From Comamonadaceae bacterium UBA2334 (GTDB lineage Bacteria > Pseudomonadota > Gammaproteobacteria > Burkholderiales > Burkholderiaceae_C): a stretch of DNA of 8,027 bases. The position numbers were made by a program, and so were the translations under genes. Within the stretch, counting starts at the first letter, position 1. Each line of letters starts with the position of its first letter. Location of the stretch: NCBI GenBank assembly GCA_002344885.1, contig DDUQ01000002.1, positions 6,442 to 14,468 on the forward strand, in the 5' to 3' direction. Positions 1-6,435 of this stretch are shown one piece after another. The notes beneath the pieces are model-generated. The model saw only the letters and a list, made by a program, of their open reading frames with translations, was not told the DNA's origin and did no database searches.

Positions 1-321
1 CACGTAGCGCGCCTGCGTGTGGGTGGTGGCGATGGACAGCGTGCCGCTATCCTGGGCCGAAAACTGGTCGCCGATGCGGCGCAGGTTGTTGACCTCGCGC
101 AGGATGATGTCGATGCTTTTCAGCACCTGCTGGCCCGGCTCGGTGACCCGGCGGATGCGTTTGCCGTGGCGGGCAAACACCTGGATGCCCAGTTCATCTT
201 CCAGCTCGATGATGGCTTTGGACACGCCTGGTTGCGAGGTGTGCAGTGCTTTGGCGGTTTCGGTCAGGTTCAGGTTGCGCCGCACGGCTTCCTGAACAAA
301 ACGGAATTGGTGCAGGTTCAT
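1..321 (-). CDS. cysB: CysB-type LysR-family transcriptional regulator (partial, N-terminal 107 residues)
   Basis: This is the N-terminal part of a LysR-family activator of the CysB/Cbl branch, which controls sulfate uptake and cysteine synthesis genes in response to acetylserine and sulfur supply. The reading frame is open from the ATG at 321 to the left edge, so about two thirds of the protein is missing. It begins MNLHQFRFVQEAVRRNLN, and a winged helix-turn-helix lies at about residues 18-38 (LTETAKALHTSQPGVSKAI). The segment TTHTQARYV at residues 99-107 is the CysB hallmark. Thr100, Thr102 and Gln103 fall at the same numbers as the residues reported to bind the effector or sulfate in enteric CysB. 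No Shine-Dalgarno sequence is visible before the ATG, but the start matches the family N-terminus. It lies 43 bases after the chelatase gene on the same strand, so it is probably co-transcribed with it. A Cbl-like paralogue cannot be excluded without the C-terminus. Confidence 0.93.
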   Translation of the reverse strand, partial: MNLHQFRFVQEAVRRNLNLTETAKALHTSQPGVSKAIIELEDELGIQVFARHGKRIRRVTEPGQQVLKSIDIILREVNNLRRIGDQFSAQDSGTLSIATTHTQARYV

Positions 322-364
322 GGTCGGTGTGTTCGGGGGCGAAGGTTGTTGTCAGGCCACAAAG

Positions 365-745
365 TCAGTGGCGACCCAAAGCAACATGAGCCAGCAGATC
401 GGTCAGGGCCGCATGCTCGCCAGCGGGGGGCAGCACATCCAGCTTCACGTCAGGATGGGACGCGCACCACTGGCTGATCAGATGTGGCAAGTCCTCTCGG
501 GTATGTTTGCCCATGCCGAAAAAAATGGGCAGGACGCGGATGTGCTGGATGCCCGCAGTTGCCAACTGCTCCAGCGCTGCGGGCAAACTGGGTTCGCACA
601 ATTCAAGGTAGGCACACACCACCTGCGACGAGGGTTGCAGCGAGCGGATGCGGGACGCAATGGCCTCGACGGGCGTGCGCCACAGCGGGTCGCGCGAACC
701 GTGGGCGAACAGGACGACCCCTGTTGTGTGGGCGGTGTGCGTCAT
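365..745 (-). CDS. cbiX: CbiX/SirB-like sirohydrochlorin chelatase (short, single-domain form)
   Basis: Small class II chelatase-like protein of 126 residues, expected to insert a metal into sirohydrochlorin. Ferrochelation would give siroheme, the cofactor of sulfite and nitrite reductases; cobalt insertion would serve cobalamin synthesis. The length fits the half-size CbiX-small group, which works as a homodimer. The first conserved block is LFAHGSRDPLWR, with His15 as the probable metal ligand. YLELCEP follows near residues 46-52, and the second block is PIFFGMGKHTREDLP, with His81 as the second probable ligand. I chose the ATG at 745 because its ATGA overlaps the lptG stop codon, which is typical of translational coupling. 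An in-frame ATG at 763 would add six residues (MVGTQK) lying inside lptG and unlike the family start. Position directly before cysB supports a role in sulfur assimilation and favours iron. Metal specificity cannot be read from the sequence. Confidence 0.85.
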   Translation of the reverse strand: MTHTAHTTGVVLFAHGSRDPLWRTPVEAIASRIRSLQPSSQVVCAYLELCEPSLPAALEQLATAGIQHIRVLPIFFGMGKHTREDLPHLISQWCASHPDVKLDVLPPAGEHAALTDLLAHVALGRH

Positions 746-1863
746 CTTTTGAGTACCAACCAACCAAAGGCCGTGAGCGAAGCCACCGAATACAGGATGG
801 AGGGCGCTGCCGCTGCCAACCAGGGTTCCCAGTTGTTCAACCTGCCGACGTAGCCGAACACGTTGTTGAGCAGGAAGAAGCTGATCCCGACCATCACCCC
901 CACAAACACATAACCGGTGATGGTGCCCGAGCGGAAATGCAGGTAGGCAAATGGCAGGGCCAGCACCATCATCACCAGGCAGCTCAGCGGGTAGAACACC
1001 TTGCGCCAGAACTCGATTTCATAGCGCTGGGCGCTTTGTCCGTTGGCGTCCAGGTGCTGAACGTATTGGTACAGGTCCGCTGTGGACATCCGCTCGGGCT
1101 TGAGCAGCGCGACCGACACCATTTCGGCGGTCAGCTCGGTTGGCCATGTCCATGAGGCTTCGACGCTTTGTGCCAGTGTGGGCGGCCCATTGTGGGTTGA
1201 GGGCGTGAACGTGCTGCGGTTGACCTGCTGCAGCACCCATTTACCGTTTGTGGCGATGTGCCCGGTCAGCGCCTGTGTGCGCGACAGCAGGTGGCCTTGG
1301 GTGTCGAATTCGAAAATACGGATGTGCTTCATCTCGGACACATCGGTCAGGGCCCCCACGTTGACCGAAAACTGCCGGTCGCCCTGTTTTTCGCGCAGCC
1401 ATGCCCCCGTGGGGCCAGCCGTGAGGCGACCGTCGAACCTGGCTTTGTACAACTGTGCAGCCTTGCCCGAAGCCGGAGCAATGTAGTCGCCCATGACAAA
1501 CGTGACACCCACAAAAGCCAGGCCGAGAGCCAGCATCAAGCCCAGTGCACGCCAAGGCCCGAGACCACTGGTCCGAAGAATCGTGTACTCGGAACCCTGG
1601 GCCATGCGGGCAAACACAAAAATGGTGCCGATCAGCACCGTGATGGGCAACAACTCGTACAGCCTGCCGGGGATCAGCAGCCCCACGGTGACCAGGGCGT
1701 GACTGACCTGAAACACCAGCTTCGGATCCAGCGGTGAGGCTTTTCCGATGTTGGGGAGTTCATCGATCAGGTCAAAAAAGAAAAAGAGGCCCAGAAAGGC
1801 AATGCTGACGGTGATGACCGCCACCAGCACCTCTTTGTAGATGAGCCGACGTAATACCTTCAT
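742..1863 (-). CDS. lptG: LPS export ABC transporter permease LptG
   Basis: Inner-membrane permease of the LptB2FG complex, which extracts lipopolysaccharide from the inner membrane and pushes it onto the periplasmic LptC-LptA bridge. The 373 residues have the usual YjgP/YjgQ layout: three N-terminal membrane helices (about 12-30, 62-85, 104-125), a periplasmic beta-jellyroll (about 130-280) and three C-terminal helices (about 290-309, 316-337, 349-371). Family segments include MKVLRRLIYKEVL at the start, the stretch PGRLYELLPITVLIGTIFVFA after the first helix, and SEYTILRTSGLGPWRAL, which contains the coupling helix facing the LptB ATPase. The ATG at 1863 is one base after the lptF stop (TGACATG), with AAAGG at 1874-1870 as a reasonable ribosome binding site six bases upstream. 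The gene ends in an ATGA overlap with the chelatase gene. It is called LptG rather than LptF from its order after lptF and its N-terminal sequence. Confidence 0.95.
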   Translation of the reverse strand: MKVLRRLIYKEVLVAVITVSIAFLGLFFFFDLIDELPNIGKASPLDPKLVFQVSHALVTVGLLIPGRLYELLPITVLIGTIFVFARMAQGSEYTILRTSGLGPWRALGLMLALGLAFVGVTFVMGDYIAPASGKAAQLYKARFDGRLTAGPTGAWLREKQGDRQFSVNVGALTDVSEMKHIRIFEFDTQGHLLSRTQALTGHIATNGKWVLQQVNRSTFTPSTHNGPPTLAQSVEASWTWPTELTAEMVSVALLKPERMSTADLYQYVQHLDANGQSAQRYEIEFWRKVFYPLSCLVMMVLALPFAYLHFRSGTITGYVFVGVMVGISFFLLNNVFGYVGRLNNWEPWLAAAAPSILYSVASLTAFGWLVLKR

Positions 1864-1864
1864 G

Positions 1865-3004
1865 TCAGGCCTTTGCAGGGGGCGGTTCAGAGCCCAGGCT
1901 GCGCGCAGTGGGGCTGTTCAGGCGGCGTTTGACCCAGGACCGGAAGCTTATGTTTTCGTGGCGCTTGAGCATCCAGATCAGCGACAGCACACACACCGAG
2001 CCGTGCATGCCCAGCATCCAGGCCAGTGGACTGACCTGTCCCCGCGCAACCCAAGCCTCTCCCAGGTTCAGCATGTTGAAATAAAACAGGAACGCAAACG
2101 TCGCGAATGCGATGTTGCCGCTTTTCCCGGCCCTTGGATTGCCTGCCGCCACGGCCATGCCGACCAGCAGGAGGTTGAAGGCACACAGCACCAGGCCCGC
2201 TCGCCATGCCAATTCGGCATGTGCCGGGAGCGACGGGTTGCGTATCAGCTCTACGGTGGAGCGGGTCTTCATTGCACCGTCTTCCGACAGCGTCAGCAGC
2301 TTCTCGTCAACCGCAGTCAGGTATTCCTCGAACTGACTGACTTTGATGTTCTGCAAGTCCGGCGTGGACTCGATCCGTTGGCCTTTTTGCAGCAACAGCA
2401 ATTGCTGCCTGTCGGTATCGGTCAGGGTGGCCGCCTGGGCTGATATGGTGCTCTCGCCCTTGGTTTCCGTGGCCGATATAAACACGTTCCGCCCCACCGT
2501 CCCGTTGACCGTGTCTTTATCGATGAAAAACACCCGGTTGCCCGATGCGCTGGTCTGAAACTGGCCGGGCTCCACCCTCTGAAGGTCGCTGCGTTGTTGG
2601 AAGCGGTCTCGCAAATCGGCGGTTTGCTTGTTGGCCCAAGGCCATGCAAACACCACAAGCACCACCATGCTGAGCAAAATGGGCCAGGCAAACCGGATGA
2701 CCGGGGACACCATGCGCATCAGGCCGCGCCCGCTGCCCATCCAGATGACCATCTCGCTGTCCCGGTGCATGCGCGACAGCACGGACACGACAGCCACAAA
2801 CAATGCCATGGTCAGGATGATGTGGAACCGTCCGAGAACGGTGTAGCCCATGACCAGCATCACTTCCTTGGGATCCACACTGCCCGATGCGGCCAGGCTG
2901 AGCGTGCGGATGAGCATCATCGTGACCACAATGGTCAGTAACACCAGCAGCGTGGCGGCAAAGCTGTGGGCCAGTTCTTTGCGGATGGAGGAATGGAATA
3001 ACAT
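1865..3004 (-). CDS. lptF: LPS export ABC transporter permease LptF
   Basis: Partner permease of LptG in the LptB2FG lipopolysaccharide extractor; 379 residues from the chosen start. Membrane helices are at about 15-36, 60-78, 104-123, 268-287, 297-315 and 331-346. The periplasmic beta-jellyroll lies at about 130-260 and includes the segment GNRVFFIDKD. The cytoplasmic loop SRMHRDSEMVIWMGSGRG (about 78-93) is the coupling-helix region that contacts LptB and is highly typical of LptF. I placed the start at the ATG at 3004 because MLFHSSIRKELAHSF matches the remembered family N-terminus. The longer frame begins with a TTG at 3025, only three bases from the pepA start, and adds seven residues without family support. 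A C-terminal cytoplasmic tail of about 33 residues ends GSEPPPAKA. No LptB or LptC gene is nearby; they usually sit elsewhere on the chromosome. Confidence 0.95.
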   Translation of the reverse strand: MLFHSSIRKELAHSFAATLLVLLTIVVTMMLIRTLSLAASGSVDPKEVMLVMGYTVLGRFHIILTMALFVAVVSVLSRMHRDSEMVIWMGSGRGLMRMVSPVIRFAWPILLSMVVLVVFAWPWANKQTADLRDRFQQRSDLQRVEPGQFQTSASGNRVFFIDKDTVNGTVGRNVFISATETKGESTISAQAATLTDTDRQQLLLLQKGQRIESTPDLQNIKVSQFEEYLTAVDEKLLTLSEDGAMKTRSTVELIRNPSLPAHAELAWRAGLVLCAFNLLLVGMAVAAGNPRAGKSGNIAFATFAFLFYFNMLNLGEAWVARGQVSPLAWMLGMHGSVCVLSLIWMLKRHENISFRSWVKRRLNSPTARSLGSEPPPAKA

Positions 3005-3030
3005 CTTGGCAACAGGAAAACGCAATTATG
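3005..3030. promoter_or_regulatory. Very short divergent start region lptF / pepA
   Basis: Only 23 bases (3005-3027) separate the lptF ATG on the minus strand from the pepA ATG on the plus strand. Read on the minus strand, 3030-3025 gives CATAAT, a five-of-six match to the sigma-70 -10 box, which would give lptF a leader of about 14 bases. I could not find a good -35 at 16-18 bases from it. On the plus strand AGGA at 3014-3017 is a plausible ribosome binding site for pepA, ten bases from its ATG. No convincing pepA promoter was seen in the gap, so it may lie inside the lptF N-terminal coding region. The promoter reading is inference; the gap length is seen directly. Confidence 0.4.
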
Positions 3031-4548
3031 GACTTTGAATTCAAATCACTGACACTGGACATGGCCGCTTCGGCCAAGGTGGACGCACTCGTCGTCCTCG
3101 TGCCTGATACCCTGCCAGCCCTGTCAGCCGGATCGGCGGGATCGGCGTTGCTGGAGTGGGTCCAGAAGCTGGTCAAAACATCTGAACTCGAAAAGGGTGT
3201 CGGCAAGCTTGTGGCTGCAACATTGGGCAGCCAATGCGTCGCCGGACGTTTGGTGGTGGTGCGTGCCGGCGCGGGCACTGCACTGGCGGTCAGGAAAGCC
3301 TGTCTGGCTGCGGGTGCGCAGCTCCGTGCAGCGCATGTGAAAAAAGTTATGGTGTTCTCGGGGCTGATGTCCCTGCAAGCGGGCAGCTTCAGGGCGGCTG
3401 CCGTGGCGTTTGCCGAGGCTACCTACGCGTACACCACCACTTTGTCGAATGGCAAGCCGCGTCACCTCAAACACTTGGTTTTTGCCCAGGCCGATGGCTC
3501 AGGTGCCGAACCCGAGTTGCGTGAGGCAGAGGCCTTTGTTCACGGTATTGAACTGGCCAAGGAGTGGGCCAACCGCCCAGCCAATCACGCCACGCCCACC
3601 TTGCTGGCTCAGGCGGCCGAAAAGTTGGGCAAGTTCAAGCACATGGATGTGGAAGTGCTGGGCCCGAAAGAGGTCGCTGACTTGGGCATGGGTGCTTTCA
3701 TGGCCGTGGCGCAAGGATCGGTCGAACCGCTGCGTTTGATCGTCATTCGCTACAACGGTGGGCCCAAACACCAGGCGCCGGTGGCGTTGGTCGGCAAAGG
3801 CATCACTTTCGACACCGGTGGCATTTCGATCAAGCCCGCACCAGAGATGGATGAAATGAAGTTTGACATGGGCGGCGCAGCCAGTGTGCTGGGCACCATG
3901 CAGGCGGTTGGCGAGTTGCAACCCGCCATCAACGTTGTGGCCGTGATCCCGGCTTGCGAGAACATGCCAGACGGGTGCGCGGTCAAGCCCGGAGATGTGG
4001 TCACCAGCATGAGTGGGCAGACCATTGAGATTTTGAACACCGACGCCGAGGGCAGACTCATTCTTTGCGACGCGCTGACCTATGTTGCGCGGTTCAAACC
4101 TGCTGCGGTCATTGACATTGCGACCTTGACCGGTGCCTGTGTCATTGCCCTGGGGGCGGTGCGCAGCGGCTTGTTCGCTTCCAGCACCACGCTGGCAGAG
4201 CAATTGGTGTCAGCGGGCAATCAGGCACTGGACCTGTGCTGGCAAATGCCGCTGGACGATGAATATGGCGAAGGCCTCAAGTCCAATTTTGCCGACATGG
4301 CCAACGTGGCGGGCCGCCCGGGTGGAGCGGTCTCGGCAGCCAAGTTTTTGCAGAAGTTCGCGGGCGAACAGAACTGGGCGCATTTGGACATTGCCGGCAC
4401 GGCCTGGAAAAGCGGTGCTGCCAAGGGTGCAACCGGCCGCCCCGTTGGCTTGCTGACGCAGTTTGTGCTCGATCAGGCCGTCCGAAACGCAGCACAACCC
4501 AGTGTGGCAAAGGCCATAAAACCGCCCAAAAAAGGCAAACAGTCCTGA
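3028..4548 (+). CDS. pepA: Leucyl aminopeptidase PepA (peptidase family M17)
   Basis: Cytosolic, probably hexameric, two-metal aminopeptidase that removes N-terminal residues, leucine preferred, during peptide turnover. At 506 residues it is close to the family's usual 500. The N-terminal macro-like domain covers about 1-165 (ALVVLVPDTLPAL near residues 20-32) and the catalytic domain about 180-485. Metal and active-site residues are intact: Lys257, Asp262 and Lys269 in VGKGITFDTGGISIKP, Asp280 in MKFDMGG, and Asp339, Glu341 and Arg343 in the M17 signature NTDAEGRLIL. These align with K270, D275, K282, D293, D352, E354 and R356 of E. coli PepA at a constant offset of 13. The protein ends in a lysine-rich tail, KAIKPPKKGKQS. 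The ATG at 3028 has AGGA ten bases upstream. Divergence from lptFG and a following holC are the same as in enterobacteria. E. coli PepA also binds DNA in Xer recombination and carAB control; nothing here shows whether this one does. Confidence 0.97.
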   Translation: MDFEFKSLTLDMAASAKVDALVVLVPDTLPALSAGSAGSALLEWVQKLVKTSELEKGVGKLVAATLGSQCVAGRLVVVRAGAGTALAVRKACLAAGAQLRAAHVKKVMVFSGLMSLQAGSFRAAAVAFAEATYAYTTTLSNGKPRHLKHLVFAQADGSGAEPELREAEAFVHGIELAKEWANRPANHATPTLLAQAAEKLGKFKHMDVEVLGPKEVADLGMGAFMAVAQGSVEPLRLIVIRYNGGPKHQAPVALVGKGITFDTGGISIKPAPEMDEMKFDMGGAASVLGTMQAVGELQPAINVVAVIPACENMPDGCAVKPGDVVTSMSGQTIEILNTDAEGRLILCDALTYVARFKPAAVIDIATLTGACVIALGAVRSGLFASSTTLAEQLVSAGNQALDLCWQMPLDDEYGEGLKSNFADMANVAGRPGGAVSAAKFLQKFAGEQNWAHLDIAGTAWKSGAAKGATGRPVGLLTQFVLDQAVRNAAQPSVAKAIKPPKKGKQS

Positions 4549-4604
4549 TGGCAGGGTAGGGCGTCTGTCACAACGGTCAGGTTACGTCGCATCAGTTCCC
4601 AGTT

Positions 4605-5021
4605 TTGCAAGTCAGTTTTCATTTCAACGTGAACGATCAGGCGGACTATGTCGGCAGACTGGTTCGCAAAGCGCTTGGCCGCCGTCTCACGGTATTGGTT
4701 TGTGCGCCGCCGCAGGTGGTGGCACAAATCGATGCTGCTTTGTGGGCCCAGTCATTGACGTTCATTCCTCATGCTGTGTCGCCCGCGCCTGATGCGGTGC
4801 GTGAACGGTCTCCGGTGTACCTGTGTCAGGCCCATTCTGATGCCGACAGGGCGGATGTACTGATCAATCTCCAGCCAGCCGTTCCACCTTTCCTTGCAAA
4901 CTTCGGTCGGTTGATCGAAATCGTCACGCCAGATGCGGATTTGCGGGCGCTGGCGCGGCTGCGCTGGCGGCATTACTCCTCGTTGGGTTGGTTGCCTGAG
5001 GGTTTTGACGCCGCCGCCTGA
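4605..5021 (+). CDS. holC: DNA polymerase III chi subunit (HolC)
   Basis: Chi subunit of the clamp-loader accessory pair chi-psi, which links the replicase to single-stranded DNA-binding protein. It has 138 residues, close to the 147 of E. coli chi. The start QVSFHFNVND and helix YVGRLVRKAL match the family N-terminus. AALWAQSLTFIPHAV (about 44-58) corresponds to the DEALWARP...SFVPH region of E. coli chi. DVLINL (84-89) and the final LRWRHYSSLGWLPEGF fit the conserved strand and the terminal helix. The start is a TTG: no other ATG, GTG or TTG lies in frame between the TAG at 4557-4559 and this codon, and starting later would remove conserved residues. No Shine-Dalgarno sequence is evident, so initiation is probably weak. 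The gene follows pepA by 56 bases and is probably read from the pepA transcript. In E. coli valS comes next; here a transport gene follows. Confidence 0.9.
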   Translation: MQVSFHFNVNDQADYVGRLVRKALGRRLTVLVCAPPQVVAQIDAALWAQSLTFIPHAVSPAPDAVRERSPVYLCQAHSDADRADVLINLQPAVPPFLANFGRLIEIVTPDADLRALARLRWRHYSSLGWLPEGFDAAA

Positions 5022-5214
5022 CCGGTCGAGCGCGCTGCTTTTGTGGTCGTTCGTTCTGATTGCGAGGCATTTTTATCGGGCTTACCCTTACAAGTACCCT
5101 ACAAAGATGGGAGAGCGCCAAACGTCATTGGATTTTGAGGTATCGTTAAGGGTGTGGAGTCACATGAATGCTCCGCTCAATTTGTCATCGTCGTAATTAG
5201 CTTCAAGGACTTTT
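5022..5214 (+). promoter_or_regulatory. Regulatory gap upstream of the LivK-like binding protein
   Basis: This 193-base gap separates holC from the binding-protein gene and is the likely site of that gene's promoter. A weak sigma-70 candidate is TTGCGA at 5060-5065, then 17 bases, then TACCCT at 5083-5088. The match is four of six and three of six, so it is only a suggestion. The -10 candidate sits in a tandem 12-base near-repeat (5083-5106), and ACCCTTA at 5084-5090 has an exact inverted copy, TAAGGGT, at 5147-5153. AAGGA at 5205-5209, five bases before the ATG at 5215, is a good ribosome binding site. No strong terminator for the pepA-holC transcript was seen, so some read-through is possible. 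Confidence 0.4.
5083..5106. repeat. Tandem 12-base near-repeat
   Basis: Two adjacent 12-base units, TACCCTTACAAG (5083-5094) and TACCCTACAAAG (5095-5106), share their first six bases and the same base set in the last six. The unit length is close to one helical turn, so both copies would present the same DNA face, as paired operator half-sites do. No known regulator consensus was recognised. Chance cannot be excluded for a motif this short. Confidence 0.45.
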
Positions 5215-6417
5215 ATGCAAATGAAACTGAAACTGGCCGTCATTTCTGCGGCCGTCATTCTGGCTGCTTGTGGCAAGAAGGAAGAGGCTCCTGCACCTGC
5301 TCCCGCACCTGCGGCAGCGCCTGCTGCGCCTGCGGCTCCCGAGTCCGTGGTTGTCAAGATCGGCCACGTCGGTCCCACCAGCGGTGCCATTGCTCACTTG
5401 GGCAAAGACAACGAAAACGGTGCCAAGATGGCCATCGAAGAGTTGAACGCTGCTGGCGTCAAGATCGACGGCAAGCCCGCCAAGTTCGAGTTGCTGGCTG
5501 AAGACGATGCGGCCGATCCCAAGCAGGGCACGGCTGCTGCACAGAAGCTGATCGATGCCAAGGTGAACGGTGTGATCGGTCACCTGAACTCCGGCACCAC
5601 CATCCCAGCTTCCACGCTGTACAGCCAGGCTGGCATTCCCCAGATTTCTCCTTCCGCTACCAACCCCAAGTACACCCGTCAGGGCTTCAAGACCACCTTC
5701 CGTATGGTGGCTGACGACGTCCATCTGGGCTCCACATTGGGCAAGTACGCCATTGAGACTCTGAAGGCCAAGAACGTTGCTGTGATCGACGACCGCACAG
5801 CCTACGGCCAGGGTGTTGCCGACGAATTCGAGAAAGCCGTTGCTGCTGCCGGCGGCAAGGTTGTGGGCCGCGAGTTCACCAACGACAAAGCGACCGATTT
5901 CAACGCCATCCTGACCACCCTGAAGGGCAAGAAGCCTGATGTGGTGTTCTTCGGCGGTATGGACGCAGTGGCTGGCCCCATGCTCAAGCAGATGAAGCAA
6001 CTGGGCATCAAGGCCAAGTTCATGGGCGGCGACGGCATTTGCTCCAGCGAACTGGCCAAACTGGCGGGTGACGGCATGGCTGACGACCAGGTGTACTGCG
6101 CCGAAGCCGGTGGCGTTGAAGGCGAAGAGAAGGCTGGCATGGAGAAATTCCGTGCAGACTTCAAGGCCAAGTTCGGTACCGATGTGCAGGTGTACGCCCC
6201 CTACGTCTATGACGCTGTGAAAGTCATGGCCGCGGCCATGGTCACCGCCAACTCTGCAGACCCAGCCAAGTACCTGCCTGCGCTGGCAGCCACATCTGGC
6301 TACAAGGGTGTGACCGGTACCGTTTCGTTTGACGAAAAGGGTGACATCAAGAACGGTGCCCTGACGCTGATGACCTACCGTGGCGGTGCACGCACCACAT
6401 TGGCCGTGATTCGCTGA
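5215..6417 (+). CDS. LivK-like branched-chain amino acid ABC transporter substrate-binding lipoprotein
   Basis: Periplasmic binding protein of the LivJ/LivK group (type I fold, family 5/6), which captures a small ligand, classically leucine, isoleucine or valine, and delivers it to an ABC permease. It has 400 residues. A short signal sequence ends in a lipobox, LAAC, at 16-19, so Cys19 should be lipidated. A Pro/Ala-rich linker (about 25-43) leads to the folded domain, which starts at VVVKIGHVGPTSG. Typical family segments are IGHLNSGTTIPAS (121-133, ligand-contact region), PQISPSATNP (142-151), YGQGVADEF (197-205), PDVVFFGGMD (241-250) and YAPYVYDAV (327-335). Cys276 and Cys295 may form a disulfide in the second lobe. 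The ATG at 5215 has AAGGA five bases upstream; the second ATG at 5221 is spaced worse. Lysine codons are mostly AAG, suggesting strong expression. No permease or ATPase gene is adjacent. The true ligand is uncertain, since this family also binds amides, urea and aromatic acids. Confidence 0.92.
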   Translation: MQMKLKLAVISAAVILAACGKKEEAPAPAPAPAAAPAAPAAPESVVVKIGHVGPTSGAIAHLGKDNENGAKMAIEELNAAGVKIDGKPAKFELLAEDDAADPKQGTAAAQKLIDAKVNGVIGHLNSGTTIPASTLYSQAGIPQISPSATNPKYTRQGFKTTFRMVADDVHLGSTLGKYAIETLKAKNVAVIDDRTAYGQGVADEFEKAVAAAGGKVVGREFTNDKATDFNAILTTLKGKKPDVVFFGGMDAVAGPMLKQMKQLGIKAKFMGGDGICSSELAKLAGDGMADDQVYCAEAGGVEGEEKAGMEKFRADFKAKFGTDVQVYAPYVYDAVKVMAAAMVTANSADPAKYLPALAATSGYKGVTGTVSFDEKGDIKNGALTLMTYRGGARTTLAVIR

Positions 6418-6435
6418 TCGGTGTTTCTGTCCATC

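Noticed and set aside
484..1155. A 223-residue plus-strand frame over the chelatase and lptG genes.
   Set aside because: It is antisense to two well-supported genes and has a low-complexity Arg/Ala/His composition with no family resemblance.
3004..3025. The longer LptF reading from the TTG at 3025.
   Set aside because: The added residues MRFPVAK lack family support, the codon is TTG, and the ATG at 3004 gives the expected N-terminus.
2517..3278. A 253-residue minus-strand frame spanning the lptF/pepA start region.
   Set aside because: It overlaps lptF in another frame and runs into pepA antisense. It has no recognisable domain and an unlikely Thr/Ala/His-rich composition.
3499..4203. A 234-residue minus-strand frame opposite pepA.
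   Set aside because: It is antisense to the catalytic domain of pepA, whose active-site residues are all intact, and it resembles no family I know.
5107..5196. A possible 29-codon leader ORF in the gap before the binding-protein gene, starting at ATG 5107 and ending 18 bases before the gene.
   Set aside because: There is no ribosome binding site before the ATG, no run of Leu, Ile or Val codons as in attenuation leaders, and no terminator/antiterminator hairpins. The frame is also open upstream into holC, so it looks like chance.
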